The notes beneath the pieces were generated by a model that ran no database searches, was not told the origin of the DNA, and saw nothing but the letters and a program-made list of their open reading frames with translations. DNA of 8,706 nucleotides from Gemmatimonadaceae bacterium (GTDB taxonomy: Bacteria; Gemmatimonadota; Gemmatimonadetes; Gemmatimonadales; Gemmatimonadaceae), in the NCBI GenBank assembly GCA_025451425.1, contig JANWKK010000194.1, forward strand, positions 1 to 8,706. The letters are read 5' to 3'. Shown piece by piece: positions 1 through 6,254 of the stretch (positions within the stretch are counted from its first letter, which is position 1; each line of letters opens with the position of its first letter). The translations under genes and the position numbers were made by a program.

Positions 1-1
1 G

Positions 2-1075
2 GCGGCCAAGACGGATGAAGAACGGGCGCATTATGACTGGATGGGCTACGTCGGGAATTTTATCTCGATCTCGACGCTCGTCGTCCTTCCCTTCGCCGGG
101 TACTGGTTTGGCAGAGAGATCTATCAGTACAACCAGCAGATGGGCATCACGATGATGGGCGGCTTCATGAGCTGGCTCTGGATCGTGCAGGCCGTGCTCA
201 TCGGCGTGCTCTTCCTCTGCGCCAACTACTACTTGTGGTTAGGCATGGGACGTATTCCGGGCGCGGAGCGCTTCGTTCCATATACGAAGTGGATGCTGCT
301 GCTGCTCATCGTCTGCTGGATCGCATGGTCGACGCCGCATACGATGATCGCGACGCGCCAGGAGCTCGCGGCGATGGGTGGTGAGCACCATCCCTTCCTG
401 AACGTCCTCGGCGTCATGAGCGCGAAGAACACGGCGGTGAATCTCATGATCCTGACGACGTTCCTGTCGTTCTTGATTTATCGGCGCGCCAATAAGGAGG
501 CCGTGGTACCGTGGGCGAAAACAGGGACGCTGATTCAGGGCGCGATGTTTCTGATCGCTGCCGGTGTCGTGCTCTTCTACGGTGTCTACGGCTATTTCGT
601 CGAAGCGATCGTTCGCATCGGCTTCAGCGTGTACCAGGTGCTCGCGGTGCTCGCGTGCATCCTCGGCGTGTCCGTCATCGACGCCTTTATCGGCCGCGGC
701 GCGAAATCGCGCGGCGAGATTCGCTGGGGACAGATGCCCGAGCGCTCGCAGTATGCGCTCTTCGTGCTCGCCGTGACGTTCACTTGGCTGATGGGCTTGA
801 TGGGATTTGCACGCAGCGGCATAAGACAACACTGGCATGTCTGGGAGGTCATGCGGGACTATAGCGACCAGGCGTTCACGCCCGCGTTAGGCTACGCCGC
901 GAACATGATCAGCACGTGCGTTCTGATTTTCCTCTCCCTCGTCGCGTTCATCTTCTGGCTCGGCTCACTCGCGGAACGCGCGTCGATTGCGCACGCCGAG
1001 GAGGCGCGCGGCGTCGCCATTCCAAAAGGTGTGAATGTGCCGGGCCACGGCGCGACACCCGTGACGGGAGACTGA
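2..1075 (+). CDS. CydA-like membrane subunit (cytochrome bd superfamily), 5'-truncated by window edge
   Basis: The frame is open to the window start, 13 codons upstream of the first visible ATG (base 41), so the gene almost certainly begins outside the window; 357 residues are visible. It is a polytopic membrane protein with about eight hydrophobic helices. Residues here are numbered from the ATG at 41. A segment near 260-281 (RQHWHVWEVMRDYSD, then FTP) resembles the GRQPW...MR..D..TP region of cytochrome bd subunit I (CydA). By hand alignment the Pro of RQPW is His264, and the heme b595 ligand (Glu445 in E. coli CydA) corresponds to Ser259. That would argue against a normal heme b595/d O2-reducing site. 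No CydB partner is seen downstream; instead cytochrome c genes follow at once. I infer a quinol-oxidising or electron-transferring subunit that passes electrons to cytochrome c. The family assignment is moderate because the N-terminal part with the first heme ligand is missing. Confidence 0.6.
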   Translation, partial: AAKTDEERAHYDWMGYVGNFISISTLVVLPFAGYWFGREIYQYNQQMGITMMGGFMSWLWIVQAVLIGVLFLCANYYLWLGMGRIPGAERFVPYTKWMLLLLIVCWIAWSTPHTMIATRQELAAMGGEHHPFLNVLGVMSAKNTAVNLMILTTFLSFLIYRRANKEAVVPWAKTGTLIQGAMFLIAAGVVLFYGVYGYFVEAIVRIGFSVYQVLAVLACILGVSVIDAFIGRGAKSRGEIRWGQMPERSQYALFVLAVTFTWLMGLMGFARSGIRQHWHVWEVMRDYSDQAFTPALGYAANMISTCVLIFLSLVAFIFWLGSLAERASIAHAEEARGVAIPKGVNVPGHGATPVTGD

Positions 1076-1079
1076 CGCC

Positions 1080-1877
1080 ATGTGGAAGACGAATCTCAAG
1101 GTTCTCGCGCTGGCGCTCATCGTGGTTGGATTCTACACGACCGTTGCGCACATCATTCCGCAGCTTCAGTCGGAAGTTCCAGAAGCGTTGGCCCTTGGCA
1201 CGAGTGTCACGCCGGAGCAGCTCGTCGCGGCTGGTGAGAAGATCTTCAACGGCGCCGGCGGCTGCACTGCCTGTCATGGACTCGGCACGCGGGCTCCGAA
1301 TCTCATCACCGATTACAAGGGCCAGGGTGCGATCGGCGCGCGCTGCGGCACGCGCAAGCCGGGCATGGATTGCAAGGCGTACCTGTACGAGTCGCTGGTG
1401 AAGCCGCAGGCGTACATCGTCCCTGGCTTCGATCCGATCATGCCAGAGATGCAGAAGCAGCTCTCGGAGGATCAGATCTGGGCGGCGGTCGCGTTCCTCG
1501 AGTCACAAGGCGGAACGGTCGACGTCACCGCGGACGACATTAAGCGGACGTCTCCTGCGCCGGCGGCTGGCGGCGCCGCGCCCGCACCAGCAGGTCCAGC
1601 GCTGACGGCGACGCTTGACCCGGTGAAGCTGTACAGCGAGAAGGGCTGCATCGGTTGTCATCAACTTGACGGCAAGGGCACGCCGCTTGGTCCGGCATGG
1701 GATCACGTCGGCAGCCGGCGGTCGGCAGCCTCGATTCGTAAGAAGATACTCAATCCCAGCAGCGACACGACGAAAGGGTACGAGAAGTTCGCGGGTATGA
1801 TGCCCGGCACCTTCGGGACGATGCTCAGCGCCGCCCAGTTGGAGGCGCTCGTCAACTTCCTCGCCAACAAGAAATGA
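1080..1877 (+). CDS. membrane-anchored diheme cytochrome c
   Basis: 265 residues. An uncleaved-looking N-terminal hydrophobic segment (about 6-24) anchors two cytochrome c domains that should lie in the periplasm. The first has heme motif CTACH (62-66) and a likely distal Met121 in PGFDPIMPEM. The second has CIGCH (190-194) and a likely distal Met241 in GMMPGTFG. They are joined by an Ala/Pro/Gly-rich linker (about 158-176). Two further cysteines, 89 and 98, lie between the first heme motif and its Met ligand and could form a disulfide. The ATG follows the CydA-like stop after 4 bases, with GGGAG at 1066-1070 as ribosome binding site. Its end overlaps the next gene by four bases. Role by inference: electron carrier between the CydA-like membrane subunit and downstream acceptors. 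The cytochrome c assignment is secure; the exact partner is not. Confidence 0.9.
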   Translation: MWKTNLKVLALALIVVGFYTTVAHIIPQLQSEVPEALALGTSVTPEQLVAAGEKIFNGAGGCTACHGLGTRAPNLITDYKGQGAIGARCGTRKPGMDCKAYLYESLVKPQAYIVPGFDPIMPEMQKQLSEDQIWAAVAFLESQGGTVDVTADDIKRTSPAPAAGGAAPAPAGPALTATLDPVKLYSEKGCIGCHQLDGKGTPLGPAWDHVGSRRSAASIRKKILNPSSDTTKGYEKFAGMMPGTFGTMLSAAQLEALVNFLANKK

Positions 1878-2734
1878 CGCGAATCCGTTTCGTTCTCCGG
1901 CATCCCTTCTGGCAGGCCGTGATTCTGTTGGTCGTCGCCTATCTCACCTTCACGGTAGGCGTCCAGTACGTCTTCCCATTCGTATTTCGCGGCGCCAGTG
2001 CTCCGGTCCCACGCAGTGTGGTGCTGCAGTACATGTTCATCGCCATTGTGGGCGTGCTCATCTTCGTGAGCAGCGATGAGCAGCGGTGGCGGCTGTTCAA
2101 GGAGCCGCTCCACGCGACGCTCGTCGACCAGGACAAGCGCTGGCTCCGCCTCGGGCTGCTCGTCGCCGTGCCTGTGCTGCTAGGTTTCGAGACTTTTCAA
2201 CAGGCGCGCCCGCGCGTCGAAGCCCCGATCGAGCTGCGCTCGATCCACCCTGCTCCGCCGGGACAGATCACCTTTCGCGGAAAGACGATCGCGCTCTCCG
2301 GCCTCGAGAATCCGCTGCGCAAGACGGGATCGATGGCGGATCATCTGCGCGAAGGACGACGCGTCTACTACTCGAACTGCATCGCCTGCCACGGCGATCA
2401 CCTCGACGGACAGGGCCACTTCGCACACGGTTTCAGCCCGTCGCCCGCGAACTTCTCCGATAACGGCACGATCGCGCAGCTCACGGAGAGTTACGTGTTC
2501 TGGCGGATCGCAAAGGGAGGGCCTGGCCTTCCTCGTGAAGGAACGCCCTGGAACTCGGCGATGCCGGTATGGGAGAATTATCTCACCGAGGACGAGATCT
2601 GGTCGGTGGTGATTTTCCTGTACGACCAGACGGGCTGGCAGCCGCGGCGCTGGGAAGCGACGCCGGAGGAGCAGAAGAATCCCACAGGCACTAAAGAGCC
2701 CACGGCACCGCCTACGGGAGGTGTCAAGAAATGA
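1874..2734 (+). CDS. membrane-bound monoheme cytochrome c with three N-terminal helices
   Basis: 286 residues. Three hydrophobic helices (about 13-35, 50-66 and 91-108) put the C-terminal domain on the periplasmic side if the N-terminus is inside. That domain carries one heme c motif, CIACH (169-173), and a likely distal Met230 in NSAMPVWENYL, followed by the typical last helix (LTEDEIWSVVIFLYDQ). The tail (about 258-286) is charged and proline-rich, with no recognised domain. The start overlaps the preceding stop as ATGA, with no strong ribosome binding site of its own, so translational coupling is likely. Its last codons contain a strong ribosome binding site (2716-2723) for an ATG that overlaps its own stop. 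The helix-plus-cytochrome layout suggests an integral subunit of a membrane complex with the upstream CydA-like protein rather than a free carrier (inference). Confidence 0.88.
   Translation: MTRIRFVLRHPFWQAVILLVVAYLTFTVGVQYVFPFVFRGASAPVPRSVVLQYMFIAIVGVLIFVSSDEQRWRLFKEPLHATLVDQDKRWLRLGLLVAVPVLLGFETFQQARPRVEAPIELRSIHPAPPGQITFRGKTIALSGLENPLRKTGSMADHLREGRRVYYSNCIACHGDHLDGQGHFAHGFSPSPANFSDNGTIAQLTESYVFWRIAKGGPGLPREGTPWNSAMPVWENYLTEDEIWSVVIFLYDQTGWQPRRWEATPEEQKNPTGTKEPTAPPTGGVKK
2716..2734 (+). promoter_or_regulatory. strong ribosome binding site plus ATGA start/stop overlap
   Basis: GGGAGGTG at 2716-2723 lies 7 bases before the ATG at 2731, and that ATG overlaps the stop of the membrane cytochrome c gene as ATGA. 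The same overlap joins the genes at 1874 and 4752. This is the best initiation signal anywhere near the EB_dh cytochrome gene. Yet the signal peptide of that gene begins only 432 bases later, after a repeat element. Confidence 0.75.
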
Positions 2735-4755
2735 GAACTTCTGATTCGTCGGTCGCGATTGACGCCGACGGCATCCGCCTCACCATGAGCGCCTTCCGTA
2801 GGGGAAAGTGGCCGCTGAAACCGCTGACACGCGCTGAAGCCGCTGACGACTCCTCTGGATGGCAGGGCTCCACGTACCAGGTCAGATTGTTTGTCTCTGC
2901 TAAAGTGCGCCGGCGAGGCCCCATTGGTCTTGCGGTCTTCCCAAAGCACTCAGAAAGCAATCGACACCCGTGCGAGGACCTCGCGGCACAGACGAAACAC
3001 ATCAGCGGCGTCAGCGCGTGTCAGCGGTTTCAGCGGCCCCAGCACTCTGCTGCTTCGCGACTTTCCCAGAAATGCCGGAAGAACCTTTCAAAAGATCGTT
3101 GTCGCTCTTTCATCCGTGCGTTTTCAGTGCCGTTTCCGGCCGCTTCGGTGTTCAACCCATGGATGGCCGATCTCGGGAGGAGCCAACGTTGGTCGCCGAG
3201 AATCAGATCCCTCGTGCTTGCGGCCACGGCTCTAGTCGGTTTGTCCGCGCCGATCTACGCACAAAATGGAAAGGTCGTCTACGATAAATGGTGCGCTGGC
3301 TGTCACGGCGACGCCGGTGCGGGCGATGGCTATGGATCGAAGGCGATGCTTCCTCACCCGCGTGACTTCACGAAGGGTGTTTATAAGATTCGAACCACCG
3401 CCAGCGGCGAGATTCCGACCGACGACGACCTTCGGCACATCATCGAAGTCGGCATGCCCGGCACCGCGATGCCGGAGTGGAAGTCACGGCTGAGCGCGGG
3501 CGAGATCGGGGCCGTCATTCAGTACATAAAGGACTTCTCGCCGAGCTCGTTCAAGGATACGAAGGCGAAGCTCATCGCGATCGGCAATGCGCCGAGTGGG
3601 AACGGATTGGACGAAGGCAAGGCCGCGTTCCAGAAGCTCGAGTGCTCCAAGTGTCACGGCATGGCAGGCCGGGCCGACGGCAAGTCGGCGCCGACGCTGA
3701 AAGACGATTACGGGAATCCGATTCGTCCCGCCGATCTCACCGAGAACTGGAAGTTCCGAGGCGGGAATACGGTCAACGCGATCTACACGCGACTTCGTAC
3801 GGGCCTCGACGGAACGCCGATGCCGTCGTTTCAAGATGCAATAGAGAATAAGCTCATCACCGACGAACAGCTCTGGCGCGTCGCGCAATACGTGCACAGT
3901 CTGTCGCCGGAGAAGGCGCCGGAGCCTCGCGAAGTAATCCGCGCCGCGCGCAGCGCCACGGCGCTACCGACGACGCCCGACGCCGCCGCCTGGCAGAACG
4001 TCGAGCGATTCTGGGTGCCGCTCGTTGGGCAGATCATCGCCAAGCCACGCTGGTTCGCGCCGACGGTCGACGGCCTCTGGGTACAGGCGCTGCACGACGG
4101 CACCACGCTGTCGTTGCGCGTCGTGTGGGACGATCCGTCGAAGAGCCCGGATCCGGTGTGGGACGAGTGGCTCGGGCGTATGTCGAAGACGCTCACCGAC
4201 GTCGACGGGCCGCTCGCCACGCAACAAGGCCCCGATCGCCTCGTCGTGCAATGGGCGCAGAACCCTAACGACGAATCGAAGCGCCCCTATTTCCTCGGTG
4301 GCGACGCCAAGATGCCCGTTTACGCCTGGCGTTGGACGAGCGAGCCGCGGCTCGAAGAAGGAACCCAAACCGGCATCGGCAAGTTCACCGCCCTGCCTAA
4401 CGTGAGCGTCAAGCAGTCGGCGAAATACGTCGACGGACAGTGGCAGGTTGTCTTTACGCGGCCGCTGCTTGCGTCGAGCGATACGACGCAGGTACCCCAC
4501 TTCAACACGGGACGCGCGATCCCGGTCGCTTTCTTCGCCGCCGACGGCTCGAGCGGTGAAGACGAGATTCGCGGAGCAGTCAGCACCTGGTACATGGTCT
4601 ATCTCGATGTGCCGACACCGAAGAGCGTTTTTGTCGCGCCGATCGTCATGATCGCTTTGTCGGCTGGACTTGGAATGTTGTTAGTCACACGCGCTCAACG
4701 CCGCGCTGAAAACGGCGGGAGCGCTGCCGATTCATCACACATGGAGGAACGATGA
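2731..4755 (+). CDS. diheme cytochrome c with ethylbenzene-dehydrogenase-type heme b domain; start uncertain (2731 or 3163)
   Basis: The frame is open from the ATG at 2731 (674 residues) but only the part from ATG 3163 (530 residues, numbering used here) looks like this protein. From there: a signal peptide (1-33), heme c motif CAGCH (44-48) with likely Met98 or Met103, a second motif CSKCH (161-165) with likely Met220, then a beta-rich region (about 275-485) resembling the EB_dh family, which binds heme b in the gamma subunits of ethylbenzene and dimethylsulfide dehydrogenases. Typical EB_dh features are LSLRVVWDDPS (316-326) and GGDAKMPVYAWRW (379-391), where Lys383 and Met384 are candidate heme ligands. 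A C-terminal helix (about 488-508) anchors it in the membrane. The 144 extra residues from 2731 are Arg/Ser-rich, match no domain and cross an inverted-repeat element. The 2731 start has a strong ribosome binding site; 3163 has none. The stop overlaps the next gene as ATGA. Confidence 0.85.
   Translation: MRTSDSSVAIDADGIRLTMSAFRRGKWPLKPLTRAEAADDSSGWQGSTYQVRLFVSAKVRRRGPIGLAVFPKHSESNRHPCEDLAAQTKHISGVSACQRFQRPQHSAASRLSQKCRKNLSKDRCRSFIRAFSVPFPAASVFNPWMADLGRSQRWSPRIRSLVLAATALVGLSAPIYAQNGKVVYDKWCAGCHGDAGAGDGYGSKAMLPHPRDFTKGVYKIRTTASGEIPTDDDLRHIIEVGMPGTAMPEWKSRLSAGEIGAVIQYIKDFSPSSFKDTKAKLIAIGNAPSGNGLDEGKAAFQKLECSKCHGMAGRADGKSAPTLKDDYGNPIRPADLTENWKFRGGNTVNAIYTRLRTGLDGTPMPSFQDAIENKLITDEQLWRVAQYVHSLSPEKAPEPREVIRAARSATALPTTPDAAAWQNVERFWVPLVGQIIAKPRWFAPTVDGLWVQALHDGTTLSLRVVWDDPSKSPDPVWDEWLGRMSKTLTDVDGPLATQQGPDRLVVQWAQNPNDESKRPYFLGGDAKMPVYAWRWTSEPRLEEGTQTGIGKFTALPNVSVKQSAKYVDGQWQVVFTRPLLASSDTTQVPHFNTGRAIPVAFFAADGSSGEDEIRGAVSTWYMVYLDVPTPKSVFVAPIVMIALSAGLGMLLVTRAQRRAENGGSAADSSHMEER
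2735..3162 (+). other. 428-base interval between gene end and signal peptide, carrying a repeat element
   Basis: This is the only large gap in an otherwise overlapping operon. It contains the inverted-repeat element at 2810-3038, with 75 bases to its left and 124 to its right in which I see no gene, promoter or terminator. The frame of the downstream cytochrome is open right through it, and other frames on both strands are also long and open. The encoded peptide is Arg/Ser-rich with no domain, which suggests that the openness reflects composition rather than a real protein, though this is not proven. Confidence 0.6.
2810..3038. repeat. MITE-like element with 37-bp terminal inverted repeats
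   Basis: The left arm (2810-2846) and right arm (3002-3038) are reverse complements at 36 of 37 positions; the single mismatch is at 2838/3010. Read on the + strand, the right arm is four units: TCAGCGGCG, TCAGCGCGTG, TCAGCGGTT, TCAGCGGCC. The 155-base interior encodes no evident protein; it includes a small near-palindrome at 2972-2984 (GCGAGG-A-CCTCGC). I see no clear target-site duplication next to the arms. In RNA the arms would form a long stem with a 155-base loop inside the operon message. It could be a non-autonomous mobile element or a dispersed REP-like repeat; the single copy in this window cannot decide between them. Confidence 0.75.
3163..3261 (+). other. signal peptide and alternative start of the EB_dh cytochrome
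   Basis: From the ATG at 3163 the protein opens with a basic n-region (RSQRWSPRIRS), a hydrophobic core (LVLAATALVGLSA) and a cleavage-like c-region (PIYA before QNG), ending after residue 33. The first heme motif follows 11 residues later, as expected for a periplasmic cytochrome. There is no Shine-Dalgarno match just upstream. GGGAGGAG at 3175-3182 lies inside the coding sequence and is followed by no in-frame ATG, GTG or TTG at usual spacing. A GTG at 3148 is another in-frame candidate. Confidence 0.6.
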
Positions 4756-5558
4756 GAAGAATGATGCTTGGCGCGGTCGCTGTCGCCTTTGGCCTCGGGG
4801 GATGTGGTGGCAGCAAGGGAAACGCGAGCGCGGGAAGCAGCACCGGCGCAGTCGCGCAGGCTGGAGGTTCGGGTGCGAGTGCGGCCGCCGGCGGTGCGGC
4901 CGGCCCAACCGGCAACGCCACGGTCTCAGGCGTCATTCATTTCACTGGCGCTGCACCGGCGAACCCGAAGATCGACATGAGTCAGGAAAGCGCCTGCCAA
5001 AGCAAGTACACCTCGCCGCCGACCGATCCGCAGTTCGTCGTGAGTGATGGGAAGCTCGGCAACGTGTTCGTATATGTGAAAAGCGGATTGCCAGCTGGCG
5101 CAACCTACCCGAAACCGACGACCTCCGTCGAGATCGATCAGAGCGGATGCCTCTATCATCCGCGCGTGTTCGGCGTCCAGGTCGATCAGGATATTGTCAT
5201 CAAGAACGACGACAACGTTTTGCACAACATCAAGGCCATCCCGAAGGACAACCGCGGCTTCAACATCAGTCAGCCGAGTGCCGGCATGACGTCGAAACGG
5301 TCGTTCTCGAAGCCGGAAGTCATGGTCCCGCTCGAGTGCAACGTGCACGGATGGATGCACGCGTGGGTCGGCGTGCTGCCGCATCCGTTCTTTGCGACGT
5401 CGGGTCCCGATGGCTCGTTCTCGCTCAAGAATCTTCCCGCGGGCACATACACGATCGAAGCATGGCATGAGAAGTTAGGCACGCAGACGCAGACCGTCAC
5501 CGTCGGCGCCGGCGAAACGAAGACGGCCGACTTTACCTTCAGCGGTCCGAAGGCGTGA
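4752..5558 (+). CDS. cupredoxin-like lipoprotein with C-terminal carboxypeptidase-regulatory-like fold
   Basis: 268 residues. A short signal peptide ends in a lipobox-like GLGGC, so Cys18 is the likely lipidated residue. A low-complexity Gly/Ala/Ser linker (about 19-56) follows. The central domain (about 57-212) contains VLHN (His158) and ECNVHGWMH (Cys196, His199, Met202), the spacing expected of type 1 copper ligands in plastocyanin-like proteins. An extra GCLYHP (Cys133, His136) lies before it. The last part (about 215-265) has the GSFSLKNLPAGTYTIEAWH pattern of carboxypeptidase-regulatory-like/beta-sandwich domains. The gene starts within the upstream stop (ATGA), with GGAGG at 4743-4747, and ends one base before coxB. 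It is probably a periplasm-facing membrane-tethered copper protein. It may carry electrons from the cytochromes to CuA, or supply copper to CuA; the sequence does not decide. Confidence 0.8.
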   Translation: MRRMMLGAVAVAFGLGGCGGSKGNASAGSSTGAVAQAGGSGASAAAGGAAGPTGNATVSGVIHFTGAAPANPKIDMSQESACQSKYTSPPTDPQFVVSDGKLGNVFVYVKSGLPAGATYPKPTTSVEIDQSGCLYHPRVFGVQVDQDIVIKNDDNVLHNIKAIPKDNRGFNISQPSAGMTSKRSFSKPEVMVPLECNVHGWMHAWVGVLPHPFFATSGPDGSFSLKNLPAGTYTIEAWHEKLGTQTQTVTVGAGETKTADFTFSGPKA

Positions 5559-5559
5559 C

Positions 5560-6243
5560 ATGGACAAATTTCTAAGCTGGATGCTTCCACCCGGTGCGTC
5601 GACATTCGTCGGCGACATCGACCCGATTTACTACTGGATTCTCGTGGTGACTGGCGTCGCCTTCGTGGTCGTCGAGGCTGCGCTCGTCGTGTTCCTCATC
5701 CGATACCGCAAGCGCCCAGGTCGCAAAGCCGTGTACGTCCACGGCAGCACGAGGGCCGAGGTGATCTGGACGAGCGTCACGGCGGTGGTCGTCGTGATCA
5801 TTGGGCTCGCGAGCGCGCCGGCGTGGGACAAGATCAAAGGTCGCAATGGCGTACCGCCTGACGCGATGCCAATCGAGATCCACGCCAAACAGTTCGAGTG
5901 GAACGTCACCTATCCCGGCGCGGATGGAAAGATGGGAACGGCCGATGACTTCACTGTGCGCGGACAGTTGCACGTCCCCGTCAATCGGCCGACCGTGGCG
6001 ACGCTCACGTCAGAGGACGCGATTCATTCTTTCTTTGTCCCGGCATTTCGGATCAAGCAGGACGCAGTACCTGGGATGCACATTCGCGTTTGGTTCCAAC
6101 CGACGAAGACCGGAACGTACGAGCTCGGGTGCGCGGAGCTGTGCGGTTTGGGGCACTACCGCATGCGCGCCGTCGTGACCGTCCACACGCAGGAAGACTA
6201 CGACCGCTGGGTGGCGCAAGCCCACTCGGTCGCCCAACGCTGA
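5560..6243 (+). CDS. coxB: cytochrome c oxidase subunit II (aa3-type, CuA)
   Basis: 227 residues. Two transmembrane helices (about 24-47 and 68-86) are followed by a periplasmic cupredoxin domain with a complete CuA site: His156 in DAIHSFFVPAF, then CAELCGLGHYRM giving Cys191, Glu193 (backbone), Cys195, His199 and Met202. Trp114 in QFEW fits the conserved aromatic electron-entry region. Glu67 in the EVIWT motif before helix 2 is conserved, but the usual Pro three residues after WT is absent (WTSVTAVV). There is no C-terminal heme c domain, so this is not a caa3 enzyme and needs separate donors. A short Gly/Asp loop (about 118-131, PGADGKMGTADDF) sits in the cupredoxin domain. The ATG lies one base after the preceding stop, with GAAGG at 5549-5553. 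It accepts electrons from cytochrome c and passes them to heme a of subunit I. Confidence 0.96.
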   Translation: MDKFLSWMLPPGASTFVGDIDPIYYWILVVTGVAFVVVEAALVVFLIRYRKRPGRKAVYVHGSTRAEVIWTSVTAVVVVIIGLASAPAWDKIKGRNGVPPDAMPIEIHAKQFEWNVTYPGADGKMGTADDFTVRGQLHVPVNRPTVATLTSEDAIHSFFVPAFRIKQDAVPGMHIRVWFQPTKTGTYELGCAELCGLGHYRMRAVVTVHTQEDYDRWVAQAHSVAQR

Positions 6244-6246
6244 AGG
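6242..6246 (+). promoter_or_regulatory. ribosome binding site deciding the coxA start
   Basis: GAAGG overlaps the coxB stop and lies 8 bases before the ATG at 6255. It supports that start over an in-frame ATG at 6090, which lies deep inside coxB. Confidence 0.6.
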
Positions 6247-6254
6247 CTCAAACT

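Noticed and set aside
239..838. 199-codon open frame on the minus strand
   Set aside because: It lies fully opposite the CydA-like gene, its peptide is His/Arg/Glu-rich without domains, and long antisense frames are expected in GC-rich coding DNA.
2578..2949. Minus-strand frames (to 3002) across the repeat that share SGFSACQRFQRP-like peptide with the + strand
   Set aside because: The shared peptide comes from the inverted repeat arms being read from both strands, not from related proteins.
2802..3067. Further 8-base complement GGGAAAGT (2802-2809) / ACTTTCCC (3060-3067) outside the repeat arms
   Set aside because: The two copies are offset by about 21 bases relative to the arms and are short enough to be chance.
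2970..3287. 105-codon + strand frame overlapping the repeat and the start of the EB_dh cytochrome
   Set aside because: No domain or signal peptide, and it runs out of frame through the true signal peptide and past the first heme gene start.
3964..4500. 178-codon minus-strand frame opposite the EB_dh cytochrome
   Set aside because: Shadow of a well-supported gene; no recognisable domain and no clear start signal.
4926..5468. 180-codon minus-strand frame opposite the cupredoxin lipoprotein
   Set aside because: Shadow frame; the + strand carries clear copper-site motifs and operon spacing.
6090..6254. In-frame 5' extension of coxA to an ATG at 6090
   Set aside because: It would overlap the end of coxB, including the CuA motif, and 6255 has its own ribosome binding site.
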